NCBI RefSeq assembly: GCF_001748285.1
Contig: NZ_BDGT01000039.1
Span: forward strand, 1-52,164
Source of the DNA: Thermogemmatispora onikobensis
GTDB taxonomy: Bacteria > Chloroflexota > Ktedonobacteria > Ktedonobacterales > Ktedonobacteraceae
DNA: 52,164 nucleotides
Direction of reading: 5' to 3'
Shown here: in pieces, positions 44,401 through 52,164 of the stretch
Layout: each line of letters starts with the position of its first letter
How positions within the stretch are numbered: the stretch's first letter is position 1
Notes under the pieces: model-generated
Seen by the model: only the letters and a program-made list of their open reading frames with translations
The model's database searches: none
What the model was told of the DNA's origin: nothing
Translations under genes and position numbers: made by a program

Positions 44401-45096
44401 GAAGCGCTGCTGGGAACAGTGAGGGAGCGGCGTGCGTTTTTGGAGCGGGCTTTTACCTATCAGGAGGGGGAGCTGGCCGAGCGGCGCCGGCGCTTGTATG
44501 AGAAGGTTCAGGCCGGTGATGGGCGGGCGAAGGGGGAGCTGACGCGCGTGAAGGCTCTACAGCAGTCGCTGCAGCAGAGGCGGGCGGCAGCTCTGGCAAC
44601 GCTGAGCCGTGAGCCGGAGCTGTTGGCGCTGAGCGAGGTGAGTCTGCTGGCGCAGGCGCTGGTCCTGCCTTCGACTGATCCCGAGGATGAGCAGCGCTAT
44701 GCGGCAGCGGTGGAGGAGATGGCGATGCGGGTGGCACGCGCGTATGAGGAGGAGCGTGGGGCGCTGGTGTGGGATGTGTCGACGCCGGAGAAGGCGCGGG
44801 CCGCCGGGCTGGAGTCCTGGCCGGGCTTCGATTTGCTCTCGCGGCGCCCTTCGGGCGAGGAGCGGGCGATCGAGGTGAAGGGGCGTGTCGGGACTGGCCC
44901 GATTGAGATGACGGAAAATGAGTATCGGCGCGCGCAGAATCTGGGTGCAAAATATTGGTTATATTGCGTTTTCGAATGTGAGAAGCTGGCTCCGGTGCTG
45001 CGGCGCGTTCAGAATCCGCACGCGAAGCTGACCGCCTATCCAAAGGGCGGGGTGCTCTTTTCGCCGACGGATATTCAGCGCGCCGCCGAGGAGTGA
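41488..45096 (+). CDS. SNF2-family helicase/translocase with C-terminal DUF3883
   Basis: A 1202-residue protein. The N-terminal 110 residues are Pro-rich. The SNF2 ATPase follows: Walker A DDAGAGKT (Lys155), DEAH box at 251-254, LTATPH (motif III), then the helicase-C part with GGMTYTEREQAV, LLATDAAGEGVNLQ and QRMGRIHRYGQ. A long charged middle region includes coiled-coil-like stretches. The C-terminus carries a DUF3883-like domain with Asp1115 and Glu1129-Val-Lys1131. The start is TTG at 41488, since AAGGAG lies 9 nt upstream. It should translocate along DNA as the motor of a defence or restriction complex with the next two genes (inference). Confidence 0.92.
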   Translation: MSGSGSDPSDPVAFPPSEQPPRRHRPHEEEQAQWPASHIDLVQHPQEGSHPKPPAEGVESLTGLAAPISSPKVLAAWEQGVSWRAGPPDFGADPEVVRAVVEGERLSYAFLLNPTFAAEVSLIDPLPHQRMAVYEHMLLQPRLRFLLADDAGAGKTIMTGLYIREMLSRRLIGRVLIVPPAGLVGNWQHELRSLFNLPFRIVLGSEAREGNPFVGPASDLLIVSVDTLAGERLFRRLQEPEVEPYDLVVFDEAHKLSASYDSDGRLRATERYRLAEALAGIPTDDARWSLSWSCHHVLLLTATPHMGKADPYYCLWRLLEPELLSTRQAFEQFPAQARRRYFLRRVKEELVTLDGRPLYPPRIATTLRYKLSPAEQELYEATTAYIRTTYNRALLLNREAARLAMSVFQRRLASSTYALLRSLERRLRRLDELIAQVRQGELPLSRLHQLQVQAASSRLSDPLETKTADEEESVAGEEEHERVEQEILQLVLAASLQELEAERAQVAGLLQQARRVYEQGAEAKFEKLREVLRDPRFAGEKLIIFTEHRDTLVFLQGRLEALGFTGQLALIHGGMTYTEREQAVAFFRRPLAEGGARYLLATDAAGEGVNLQVAWLLVNYDLPWNPARLEQRMGRIHRYGQRHDSVYIINLVAGNTREGYVMERLLEKLEAIRQELGSDKVFDVIGRLLEGVSLREYMERVVLGPAEETEEIGRRLEESLTAQRVRAAQEEERRHYGLSAEPGADAVRRELPRLRQELEREGYRRVLPGYVRAFVERAAPLLGLRIEEHGDGTFALHEQTPGALTWLEPALERYPPRCRARLTVTPPRANEEAIFLYPGEPLFDRLRDLLWGRYGEEAGRGAVFVDPMARRPYVFSLLRLAVRREAEPGLRALQHPELVQVTLVGLCQEEDGTLRQCPAEQLLLLRAGGGEQQARARQVLQQLGPRWSELTARALTFVRETIGGRLLAERREALLGTVRERRAFLERAFTYQEGELAERRRRLYEKVQAGDGRAKGELTRVKALQQSLQQRRAAALATLSREPELLALSEVSLLAQALVLPSTDPEDEQRYAAAVEEMAMRVARAYEEERGALVWDVSTPEKARAAGLESWPGFDLLSRRPSGEERAIEVKGRVGTGPIEMTENEYRRAQNLGAKYWLYCVFECEKLAPVLRRVQNPHAKLTAYPKGGVLFSPTDIQRAAEE

Positions 45097-45153
45097 GCTG
45101 CTTGCTCCTATGGTATTTCTTTCCCCAGTATATCGCTGTTAAGGAATATGGTT

Positions 45154-48100
45154 ATGCATGAGGAGCGTCGCCTGATTGAGGTCGATTTCCCTTTGAAGCA
45201 GACGTCTCTTGATGCGGTGCATGAGAAGAATGTGCGCCACGGGCATCTGTCAACGTTGCATATCTGGCCGGCGCGCCGTCCCCTGGCGGCCTGTCGCGCG
45301 GCCCTGCTGACGGCTTTGCTGCCGGCCCCGGAGTCGGAGCAGCAGCGGCGCCAGTTGTTGCAGCGCATTGCCGGACGAGTGAAAGATCCGACGCGCCAGC
45401 GCCAGCGGCAGGGGGCGCGTCGTCTGGAGCATCAGGAGGAGACTGAGGGGGGGGTCCTGCACTGGGGACGGGAGACGGATGAGGCGCTGGAGCCGTTTCG
45501 CCAGGAGATTCGGGCGGCTCTCGGCGGGCGGGCGCCGCGGGTGCTTGATCCGTTCGCTGGCGGTGGGGCTATTCCGCTGGAGGCCATGCGCCTGGGCTGC
45601 GAGGTGACGGCCATCGATCTGAATCCGGTGGCCTGGTTTCTGTTGAAGTGCACGCTGGAATATCCCTGGCACCTGGCCGGGGAGCGGCGCCGGCTGCCGG
45701 ATTTTGTGCTGGGCTGGCGCCCTTTTATGGAGGCTTATCTGAAGGCTCAGGGCCTGAAGGGAACGAGGCTGGAGGCGGCGCTAAGGCAGCTGGGAGTGAA
45801 TGGAGCAGGCGAGGGAGCAGAAGCGGAGGAGTCGCCACGACAGCATGAGTTAACTGGTCTGCAGGTCGCTGTGAGTCTGGAGGCCGAGGCGGCCTGGCAT
45901 GTGCGTGCCTGGGGCGAGTGGGTGCTGCAGCGTGCGCGGGCGGTGCTGGCAGGCTACTATCCGACGGTCGATGACAGGCCGACGGTGGCTTACCTGTGGG
46001 CGCGAACGATGCGCTGCAAGAATTGCCGGGCGACGGTGCCGCTGCTCAAGACGCGCTGGCTGGCCAGGACGGGGAAGAAACGGGTGGCGCTCAAGATGGA
46101 GCCAAACGCTGAGCGGACAGGCGTGGTCTTCGAGATCTGGGAGGATGTGCCGCTGCCGACGGGGACGGCCCAGGAGCGCCGGGCTTTTGAGCGCCGCGTG
46201 GGCGGGGGGACGATGTCGCGCACAGGGGTGACCTGCCCCTGCTGCGGGACGGTGATCAAGATGGAGGATATCCGCTTCGAGGGGATGGCGGGCCGCCTGG
46301 GAACAGTGCTGACGGCGGTGATCGTCGAGGGCAAGCAGGGGAAGGAGTATCGCTTGCCGACGGAGGAGGAGCGCCGCGCCGCCGAGGAGGCGGCTGACGC
46401 GCTGCCGGCCCTGTTTGCGGCGATCCCTTTCGGTCTGCCAGAGGAGCCTTTGCCCCGCGGTGGCCCGGGGGCCAGCCGTGCTTTTTCGGTGGATGGCTAC
46501 GGCTTCTCGCGCTGGCATCAGCTCTTTACTCCGCGCCAGTTGCTGGCCCTGGGGACCTTCGTACGCGAGACGCGCGCCGCACGCGAGGAGCTACGCGCCC
46601 TGGGCTACCCACCGCACTGGGTGGAGGCCATCAGCGCCTATCTGGCGCTGGCGATTGATAAGCTGGCTGATTATGGGGCGGCACTCTGTACGTGGCATGT
46701 GAGCGGGGAGAAGATGAGCCACGTCTTTGTGCGCTTCTCTCTGCCAATCAGTTGGGACTACGCAGAGCTTAATCCGATCTCCAATTCTACAGGTAACTAT
46801 CGGGCCTGCCTTACATGGGTCAGTGACGTCTTAGAGCATCTCTTGCGCGCAGCAACAGGCTCCCCGCAGCCACGTGTCTTGTGCCAGTCAGCTCTCACCG
46901 TCTCAGTCGAGCCAGTTGACCTGATTTTAACAGATCCTCCCTACTACGACGCCATCCCCTACTCCGACCTGATGGACTTCTTCTACGTCTGGCTGCGGCG
47001 CAGCCTGCACGGCCTCAGCCCCGAGATCGACGCCGTCTTTGCCGCGCCGCTAGCCCCTAAGTGGGATCATGAGCGCAACGACGGCGAGCTGATCGACGAC
47101 GCCAGCCGCTTCGGCGGCGACCGTCAGCACTCGCGGGCCGCCTACGAAGATGGCATGTACCGCGCCTTCCAGGCCTGCTACCGCGCCCTACGCCCCGATG
47201 GGCGCCTGGTCATCGTCTTCGCCCACAAGCAGCCTGACGCCTGGGAGACCCTGGTCGCGGCCCTCATCCGCGCCGGTTTCGTCGTCGAGGCCAGCTGGCC
47301 CATTCAGACCGAGATGAGCAACCGCACACGCGCCCTCTCCTCCGCCGCTCTGGCCTCCTCCATCTGGCTGGTCTGCCGGCGGCGGCCCGAGAGCACGCGC
47401 CCCGGCTGGGACAAGACCGTCCTTGCCGAGATGCGCCAGAACATCACTGAGCGCCTGCGCCACTTCTGGGACGTCGGCATTCGCGGCCCCGACTTCATCT
47501 GGTCGGCCACCGGCGCGGCCCTCGAAATCTACAGCCGCTACCCGGTTGTCAAAAAAGCCGACCAGCCGGGCCAGCTCATGAACATCAGCGAATTCCTGCG
47601 CCACGTCCGGCGCATCGTCGTCGACTTCATGGTTGGGCGCGTCCTCAGCCAGAGCGGGGACAGCATCAGCGAGCTGGACGACCTCACCGCCTACTACCTG
47701 TTGCACCGCTATAGCTTCGGCTTCGAGCCGGTACCCAGCGGCGTCTGCATCCTCTACGCCATGTCCTGCGGCCTCAGCGATCGCGACCTCGTGCAGCGCT
47801 ACGACCTGCTCAGCCGCGGCACCCCAGCCAGCGCCAGCAACGGCAGCACCCCCGACGAGGACGACGAGGAGGAGGACGAGGGCGCCGAGGAGGTCAACGG
47901 GAGATCAGGTGAGAGCAGCGGCAGCAACCTGCGCCTCAAAAGTTGGCAGCAGCGTCGTCAGCCGCACCTCGGCCAGAGCGTCAACGGCAAAGACGACGAG
48001 CCACCCCCGCTCATCGACCAGGTCCATCATCTCATGCACCTGTGGAAGGCCGGCGACGTCCGCCCCGTCAACGACTACCTCGACCACCAGATGCTCGACC

Positions 48101-48288
48101 ACAAGCCGCTCTTCCGTGCCCTGCTGCAGGCCCTCATCGAGCTGGCCGCCGAGAGCAGCGATGAGCGCTCCCTGCTGGAGAGCATCAGCAACTATCTCGA
48201 CCAGCGCAAAGGCTTGCCGAACCAGAGCCTGCCATTCAGCCAGGTCCAGGCAAGGCCCTCTGTTCCATCCCGCAGCAGGCCAGAATAG
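45154..48288 (+). CDS. DUF1156 adenine-specific DNA methylase with Zn-ribbon
   Basis: A 1044-residue DNA methylase of the COG1743 type. It begins with the DUF1156 signature (LIEVDFPLKQTSLDAVHEKN, HLSTLHIWPARRPLAACRA). The SAM site is VLDPFAGGGAIPLEA (132-138 for DPFAGGG). A zinc ribbon follows, with cysteines 288/291 (CKNC) and 361/364 (CPCC). The catalytic motif is DPPY at 594-597 (LILTDPPYYDAIPYSD). The C-terminal third has an acidic, low-complexity stretch (DEDDEEEDEGAEE). ATG 45154 is preferred over 45148, which is only 2 nt from the AAGGA. It probably methylates adenine for self-recognition; the target sequence is unknown. Confidence 0.93.
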   Translation: MHEERRLIEVDFPLKQTSLDAVHEKNVRHGHLSTLHIWPARRPLAACRAALLTALLPAPESEQQRRQLLQRIAGRVKDPTRQRQRQGARRLEHQEETEGGVLHWGRETDEALEPFRQEIRAALGGRAPRVLDPFAGGGAIPLEAMRLGCEVTAIDLNPVAWFLLKCTLEYPWHLAGERRRLPDFVLGWRPFMEAYLKAQGLKGTRLEAALRQLGVNGAGEGAEAEESPRQHELTGLQVAVSLEAEAAWHVRAWGEWVLQRARAVLAGYYPTVDDRPTVAYLWARTMRCKNCRATVPLLKTRWLARTGKKRVALKMEPNAERTGVVFEIWEDVPLPTGTAQERRAFERRVGGGTMSRTGVTCPCCGTVIKMEDIRFEGMAGRLGTVLTAVIVEGKQGKEYRLPTEEERRAAEEAADALPALFAAIPFGLPEEPLPRGGPGASRAFSVDGYGFSRWHQLFTPRQLLALGTFVRETRAAREELRALGYPPHWVEAISAYLALAIDKLADYGAALCTWHVSGEKMSHVFVRFSLPISWDYAELNPISNSTGNYRACLTWVSDVLEHLLRAATGSPQPRVLCQSALTVSVEPVDLILTDPPYYDAIPYSDLMDFFYVWLRRSLHGLSPEIDAVFAAPLAPKWDHERNDGELIDDASRFGGDRQHSRAAYEDGMYRAFQACYRALRPDGRLVIVFAHKQPDAWETLVAALIRAGFVVEASWPIQTEMSNRTRALSSAALASSIWLVCRRRPESTRPGWDKTVLAEMRQNITERLRHFWDVGIRGPDFIWSATGAALEIYSRYPVVKKADQPGQLMNISEFLRHVRRIVVDFMVGRVLSQSGDSISELDDLTAYYLLHRYSFGFEPVPSGVCILYAMSCGLSDRDLVQRYDLLSRGTPASASNGSTPDEDDEEEDEGAEEVNGRSGESSGSNLRLKSWQQRRQPHLGQSVNGKDDEPPPLIDQVHHLMHLWKAGDVRPVNDYLDHQMLDHKPLFRALLQALIELAAESSDERSLLESISNYLDQRKGLPNQSLPFSQVQARPSVPSRSRPE

Positions 48289-48453
48289 GGCAGCCGCACT
48301 TTCCTGACCTGCCGCCCGACCTGCTCCTGCTCCGATCGCCGCAGTGGGCCAGGCCGGAGCGGGCAGGCTGGCCTCAGTCAGCCCCAGGAGAAAGTACCCT
48401 GATTGGAGGAGATGTACGAGCAAGACAGGCAAAGAAGAGGGAGAGAGGAATCT

Positions 48454-51400
48454 ATGAGCACCAGTACACACCGGTGGCATCCCTGGCATGGGATCGTGCG
48501 CCTGCGCGACGAACTGCTGAGTGGCGACCTCAGCCTGGCCAGCTTTGCCGCCGACCTCTATGACGTCGTCATGCAGCGAGGCAACTCGCTCTACCGCGAG
48601 CCGGACGAATTCTTCTCCTTCACCTATCCCACGGCCAACATGCGCCGTCTGGCGCGGGAAGTCATGCAGCGCCTGGCCGGGCGCAGCGATCGTGCTGTCT
48701 ACCAGCTCGAGCTATACTACGGCGGCGGCAAGACCCACACCCTCATCACCCTCTATCACCTGGCTCGTCGGCCCGAGAGGCTTCCCAAGCTGCCCGCCGT
48801 CGAAGAATTTCTGGCAGCCATCGGTCTGAGCGCCCTGCCGCGGGCGCGCATCGCCGTGCTGGCCTTCGACAAGCTTGACCCAGAGAAGGGCCTGGAGATC
48901 CCGGGACCTGGTGGCGAGCGACGTCGATTGCGCCATCCCTGGAGCATCCTCGCCTACCAGCTCGCCGGCAGCGAAGGGCTGCGCCTGATCCACGGCGAGG
49001 ACCAGGACGCGGAGCGCGAGACGCCGCCGGCGGAGGAGCTGCTTGCCAACCTCCTTTCGCTGCCGGCCCGCCAGGGAGATGCCACCCTGGTTCTCATGGA
49101 CGAGGTCCTCATCTATGTCCGAGAGAAGGTCGGCCTTGATCCTGTCTGGCGCTGGCGCATGAGCGACTTTTTCCAATATTTGACGCAGGCCGCCAACAAG
49201 GTGCCCACCTGCGCCGTCGTCGTCTCGCTGCTGGCCAGCGACCCGCGCAAGCGCGACGAGCTAGGGCGCGAGCTGAGCAACGAGCTACAAGAAATCCTCG
49301 GACGCCAGCGCGAGCCGGTTTTCCAGCCGGTCGAAAAAGAGGACCTTGCCGAGGTGCTGCGCCGGCGCTTCTTCACTCCCGACTCCATCCGCAACCGCGA
49401 CCTTTTCCGTCCCCAGGCCATCTTTGCCGTCAACGGCATCGCCTCCCTTGTCGAAGAGGTTGCCAGGCATCGTCACGAACTTGAGGAGCGCATTGTCAAC
49501 AGCTATCCCTTTCATCCCGATCTCATCGACCTCTTCTACGGCAAATGGACCGACCTGCAGACCTTCCAGGGTACGCGCGGCACGCTGCGCAACTTTGCCC
49601 TGGCCTTGCGCGACGCCGCCCGCTGGGACCCCTGCCCGCTGGTCTCCGCCAATGCCTTCATTGGCCCGCCCAACGGCAGCGGCCTCTCGGAAGTCGCCCA
49701 CGAGCTGGCCACCACCGCCGAAAACGAATCGTACGAGGGCCGACGCCAGGCCTGGAGTGCGATCCTGGAGAGCGAGCTAGAGAAGGCGCGCCAGATCCAG
49801 CGCTCCTTTCCCTCATTGCGGCACTTTCGCGAGGTCGAGCAGGCGGTTTTTGCCACCTTCCTGCACTCGCAGCCCGTGGGCAAAGATGCCAACCTGCATG
49901 AGCTGCTGCGCCTCATCGGCCAGATGAGTCCCGATCGCATTGCTCTGACGCAGGCCCTGAAGCAGTGGACCGAGGTCTCCTGGTTTCTCGACGAGAGCAC
50001 CTGGCATGAGAGAGAGAAACTGGACGAGGAGGGCCAGGAGCTGCCCAAGGTCTGGCGTCTGGGGGCGCGACCCAACCTGCGTCAGATGCACCACGATGCC
50101 TGTCAGAACATCAGTCCCGAGGCTGTCGAGCACCATCTGCGCCGTGAAATCGAGGAGTGTCGCTATCTCTTCTCGACCAGTGGCGAGCGGCATCCGCCGC
50201 GCGTGCACAAGCTTGCCCGGGAGCCGCGCGATGTAGATGACGACGGTGATCTACATCTGGTCATCCTGGGGCCAGAAGGGGCCTGCCGTCCCGGGCATCC
50301 CTCGGAGCTGGCCCTGCGCATCCTGAACGAGAAGAGCGGTCCCGAAGCGCCGCGCGTCTATCGCAACGCCGTCATCGTGGTAGCTCCCTACACGCGCGGG
50401 CTGGATGGTGCCCGCGAGGCCCTGCGCAGCTATCTGGGCTGGCTCGACGTTGAGGAGCGACTCAAGCGCGAAGAGCAGGAGGTCGACAGCAATCGCCAGG
50501 CGCTGCTGGAACGCGAGAAGAAAGAGAGCGAGACGCGCCTCAAGGAGCTGGTGCGCGAGAGCTACTGCATTGTGGTGGCGCTCTCGGTCAACAACGAGGC
50601 GGAGGCATTTCAGATCAAGCTCACCGAGAGCAATCTGTACGCCTCGCTCAAGGCTGATGAGCGTGTGCGCATCTCGGAGCAGCCGATCGAGGCAGAGGCT
50701 CTGCTGCCGGGCGGCCCCTATGAGCTATGGCGTCCGGGCGAGAGCGCGCGGCGTTACAAGGATGTGCTGGAGGCCTTCGCCCAGTTCGTGCACCTGCCGC
50801 GTATTGTCGACCGCCAGGCCATCAGGCAGACCCTGATCAATGGCTGTCTGCAGGGACGCTTTGTTTTTCGTCAGCCGCGGCCCGATCGCAGCTATCGCAC
50901 CTTCTGGCGGCAGCGTCCCGATGAGGAGGTGCTGCGCGATCCGGCGCTAGAGGTGGTCTTGCCCGAGGCGGCCAGTCTGACAGAGCTGGCGCCTGAGCTG
51001 TTGCAGCCTGGGGTGTTGCCAGAGCTGTGGGAGGGTGAGGAGCTGTCTCTCAGTCGGCTCTCTATCTACTTTGGCGGCGGTCAAGTCGTCCATGAGCCGC
51101 GCGATGGTTACAGTGAGCTGTTGGCCATTCCGCAGGCTGAGCCGCGGGTGATCAGGCAGGCGGTGCGCGAGGCGGTGCGGGGGCGACAGCTCTGGTTATT
51201 GAGCGGGCAGAGCAGCTTTTTGGGGGAGGAGGTGGCTGAGGATGTGCTGTTGAGCGAGGGGGCACGTCTGAGGCGCCCGCCGGAGCCGTTGGCGGCCAGT
51301 GAGATTCTGCCTGAGCGGCTGCCGGAGGCCTGGCGTGGTGAGCAGACGACGGCGCGGGAGATCGCTGATGCGTTGGCCAGGCGTCTGGGTGTGCCCTTGC

Positions 51401-51846
51401 CCTGGCTGACGGTGCGGGCGGTCATTGAGGATGCTTTTCAGCAGCGTCTGCTGGAGCGCAGCGTCGACTCAGGTCCCTGGCCGTGTGACTATGCGGGGGC
51501 GCGGGCGGTCAAGATTGTGGTGACGCGCCAGGAGCCGGTAGTGGTGGCTGGCCTGCAGAGCACGCTCATGGGGGCGGCAGGTGTGAGCGCCGCGCGTGAG
51601 CAGCCCACGGCTTATGTGTTGCCGCTGCGCGCGGAGGCGACGCTTGAGAGCGGCGAGCTTCAGAATTTGGCTGAGGTAGTTGGCGAGCTGTTTAAGATCT
51701 GTGGGGACTACAATCTTACTCTGCGTCTTCAGGTTGGGATCGAAGTTGAGCCGGCCAGCCGTGTGACGGGGGAGGCCTTGCAGCGTTTGAATGCTGTGTT
51801 GGGCGAGGTGGCACCTGGCTTGAGGTTGCGCTCTTCTTCTGCCTGA
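48454..51846 (+). CDS. DUF499 AAA+ family ATPase
   Basis: An 1130-residue protein of the COG1483/DUF499 type. It starts WHPWHGIVRLRDELLSGDLSLASFAADL and runs into Walker A ELYYGGGKTHTLITLYHLA (GGGKT from residue 90). Walker B is LVLMDE (212-217), and VSLLASDPRKRDELGRELSNELQEILGR follows. The large C-terminal part is helical with charged segments (REKKESETRLKELV). The ATG at 48454 is preferred to 48403, with GAGAGGAA just upstream. It shares a strand with the helicase and methylase and ends before a strong terminator, which closes the operon. Its precise task, perhaps sensing or DNA loading, is unknown. Confidence 0.92.
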   Translation: MSTSTHRWHPWHGIVRLRDELLSGDLSLASFAADLYDVVMQRGNSLYREPDEFFSFTYPTANMRRLAREVMQRLAGRSDRAVYQLELYYGGGKTHTLITLYHLARRPERLPKLPAVEEFLAAIGLSALPRARIAVLAFDKLDPEKGLEIPGPGGERRRLRHPWSILAYQLAGSEGLRLIHGEDQDAERETPPAEELLANLLSLPARQGDATLVLMDEVLIYVREKVGLDPVWRWRMSDFFQYLTQAANKVPTCAVVVSLLASDPRKRDELGRELSNELQEILGRQREPVFQPVEKEDLAEVLRRRFFTPDSIRNRDLFRPQAIFAVNGIASLVEEVARHRHELEERIVNSYPFHPDLIDLFYGKWTDLQTFQGTRGTLRNFALALRDAARWDPCPLVSANAFIGPPNGSGLSEVAHELATTAENESYEGRRQAWSAILESELEKARQIQRSFPSLRHFREVEQAVFATFLHSQPVGKDANLHELLRLIGQMSPDRIALTQALKQWTEVSWFLDESTWHEREKLDEEGQELPKVWRLGARPNLRQMHHDACQNISPEAVEHHLRREIEECRYLFSTSGERHPPRVHKLAREPRDVDDDGDLHLVILGPEGACRPGHPSELALRILNEKSGPEAPRVYRNAVIVVAPYTRGLDGAREALRSYLGWLDVEERLKREEQEVDSNRQALLEREKKESETRLKELVRESYCIVVALSVNNEAEAFQIKLTESNLYASLKADERVRISEQPIEAEALLPGGPYELWRPGESARRYKDVLEAFAQFVHLPRIVDRQAIRQTLINGCLQGRFVFRQPRPDRSYRTFWRQRPDEEVLRDPALEVVLPEAASLTELAPELLQPGVLPELWEGEELSLSRLSIYFGGGQVVHEPRDGYSELLAIPQAEPRVIRQAVREAVRGRQLWLLSGQSSFLGEEVAEDVLLSEGARLRRPPEPLAASEILPERLPEAWRGEQTTAREIADALARRLGVPLPWLTVRAVIEDAFQQRLLERSVDSGPWPCDYAGARAVKIVVTRQEPVVVAGLQSTLMGAAGVSAAREQPTAYVLPLRAEATLESGELQNLAEVVGELFKICGDYNLTLRLQVGIEVEPASRVTGEALQRLNAVLGEVAPGLRLRSSSA

Positions 51847-51914
51847 GTATGGAGGATGGATCTTTTCCTTTTGCTCGTTGCCATCTGCTGAGTAAGGAGA
51901 GCAGAGAAGCAGAG

Positions 51915-51950
51915 TGAGCGCCGGGTGGCATGCCCGGCGCTCATGTTTTA
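51915..51950 (+). terminator. Rho-independent terminator of the defence-like operon
   Basis: TGAGCGCCGGG (51915-51925) and CCCGGCGCTCA (51933-51943) form an 11-bp perfect stem around a 7-nt loop, followed by TGTTTTATT. It lies 68 nt past the DUF499 stop. Confidence 0.92.
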
Positions 51951-51985
51951 TTGCTGGACGCTTTTCCTCCCCTCCTCCTCTCCTT

Positions 51986-52164
51986 CTTTCAGTATCCACC
52001 TTTCAGTATCCACAAGCGGATCGAGTCCCCTGCCACGGGGGTAACCTATCCTACTCCTGACCTCAATAATGCCCCTTTCAGTATCCTCTAGCGGATCGAG
52101 TCCCCTGCCACGGGGGTAACCTATCCTACTCCTGACCTCAATAATGCCCCTTTCAGTATCCTCT
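51986..52164 (-). CRISPR. CRISPR array 2, trailer end, opposite orientation
   Basis: Repeats on the minus strand lie at 52000-52036 and 52075-52111, with a partial one from 52150 to the window edge. The first differs from array 1's repeat at one base. The second and third read CCTCT where the first has CCACA. Two 38-nt spacers (52037-52074 and 52112-52149) are identical to each other. A 14-nt copy of the repeat end (51986-51999) adjoins the first repeat. The array reads in from the right, so this is its trailer; the leader lies beyond the window. Confidence 0.95.

Noticed and set aside
41403-51950. Assignment of the operon to DISARM or BREX
   Set aside because: No DUF1998 protein, PLD protein, PglZ or Lon-like gene is present; only the SNF2 helicase and adenine methylase are broadly shared ideas.

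Overview
The window is a GC-rich, gene-dense bacterial chromosome segment. I infer a thermophilic member of the Ktedonobacteria (Chloroflexota), something like Thermogemmatispora. The basis is the secreted GH30 and PL1 enzymes that share a C-terminal CBM2 module, the large TPR, HEAT and PQQ-propeller proteins, the many lineage-specific membrane proteins, and the 37-nt CRISPR repeats. This is taxonomy by impression, not by a marker gene. No rRNA, tRNA, transposase or cas gene was found.

Layout. (1) 1-445: the trailer end of a CRISPR array. (2) 603-10026: a DUF1801 protein, a GH4 alpha-galactosidase-like enzyme, a TPP-riboswitch-controlled NCS1 permease (probably a thiamin-precursor transporter), QueE, a secreted GH30-CBM2 glycosidase behind a promoter and two palindromes, a small membrane protein and a PD-(D/E)XK-like orphan nuclease. 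(3) 10271-24284: an ECF-like sigma factor and a HEAT protein, then on the minus strand a TPR protein, three tandem PQQ-propeller lipoproteins with two small ORFs, and three membrane proteins of unknown function. (4) 24367-32230: an RHS remnant, a Cys-rich protein convergent with an HMA copper-chaperone-like protein, a methyltransferase, a CPA1 antiporter, a lipoprotein, and two paralogous polytopic membrane proteins. (5) 32375-41017, all minus strand: a ferric-reductase-like cytochrome, ApbE and a Ser-rich membrane protein; a PL1-CBM2 pectate lyase; and a PMT-family glycosyltransferase with a GtrA protein. (6) 41403-51950: a promoter, three very large genes (SNF2 helicase with DUF3883, DUF1156 Zn-ribbon adenine methylase, DUF499 AAA+ ATPase) and a strong terminator. 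This looks like a self-contained defence/modification operon. (7) 51986-52164: the trailer end of a second CRISPR array with nearly the same repeat, in the opposite orientation.

How parts fit together. The three-gene operon and the two inward-facing CRISPR trailers suggest a defence region. An 18-bp motif, at the same 21-nt distance from a -10-like hexamer, precedes both the Ser-rich/ApbE/cytochrome operon and the GtrA/PMT operon. One regulator may therefore control a Ser-rich surface protein together with machinery that could flavinylate or glycosylate surface proteins. Several sigma70-type promoters are near consensus (TTGACA-N17-TATAAT class), so housekeeping promoters are readable by eye here.
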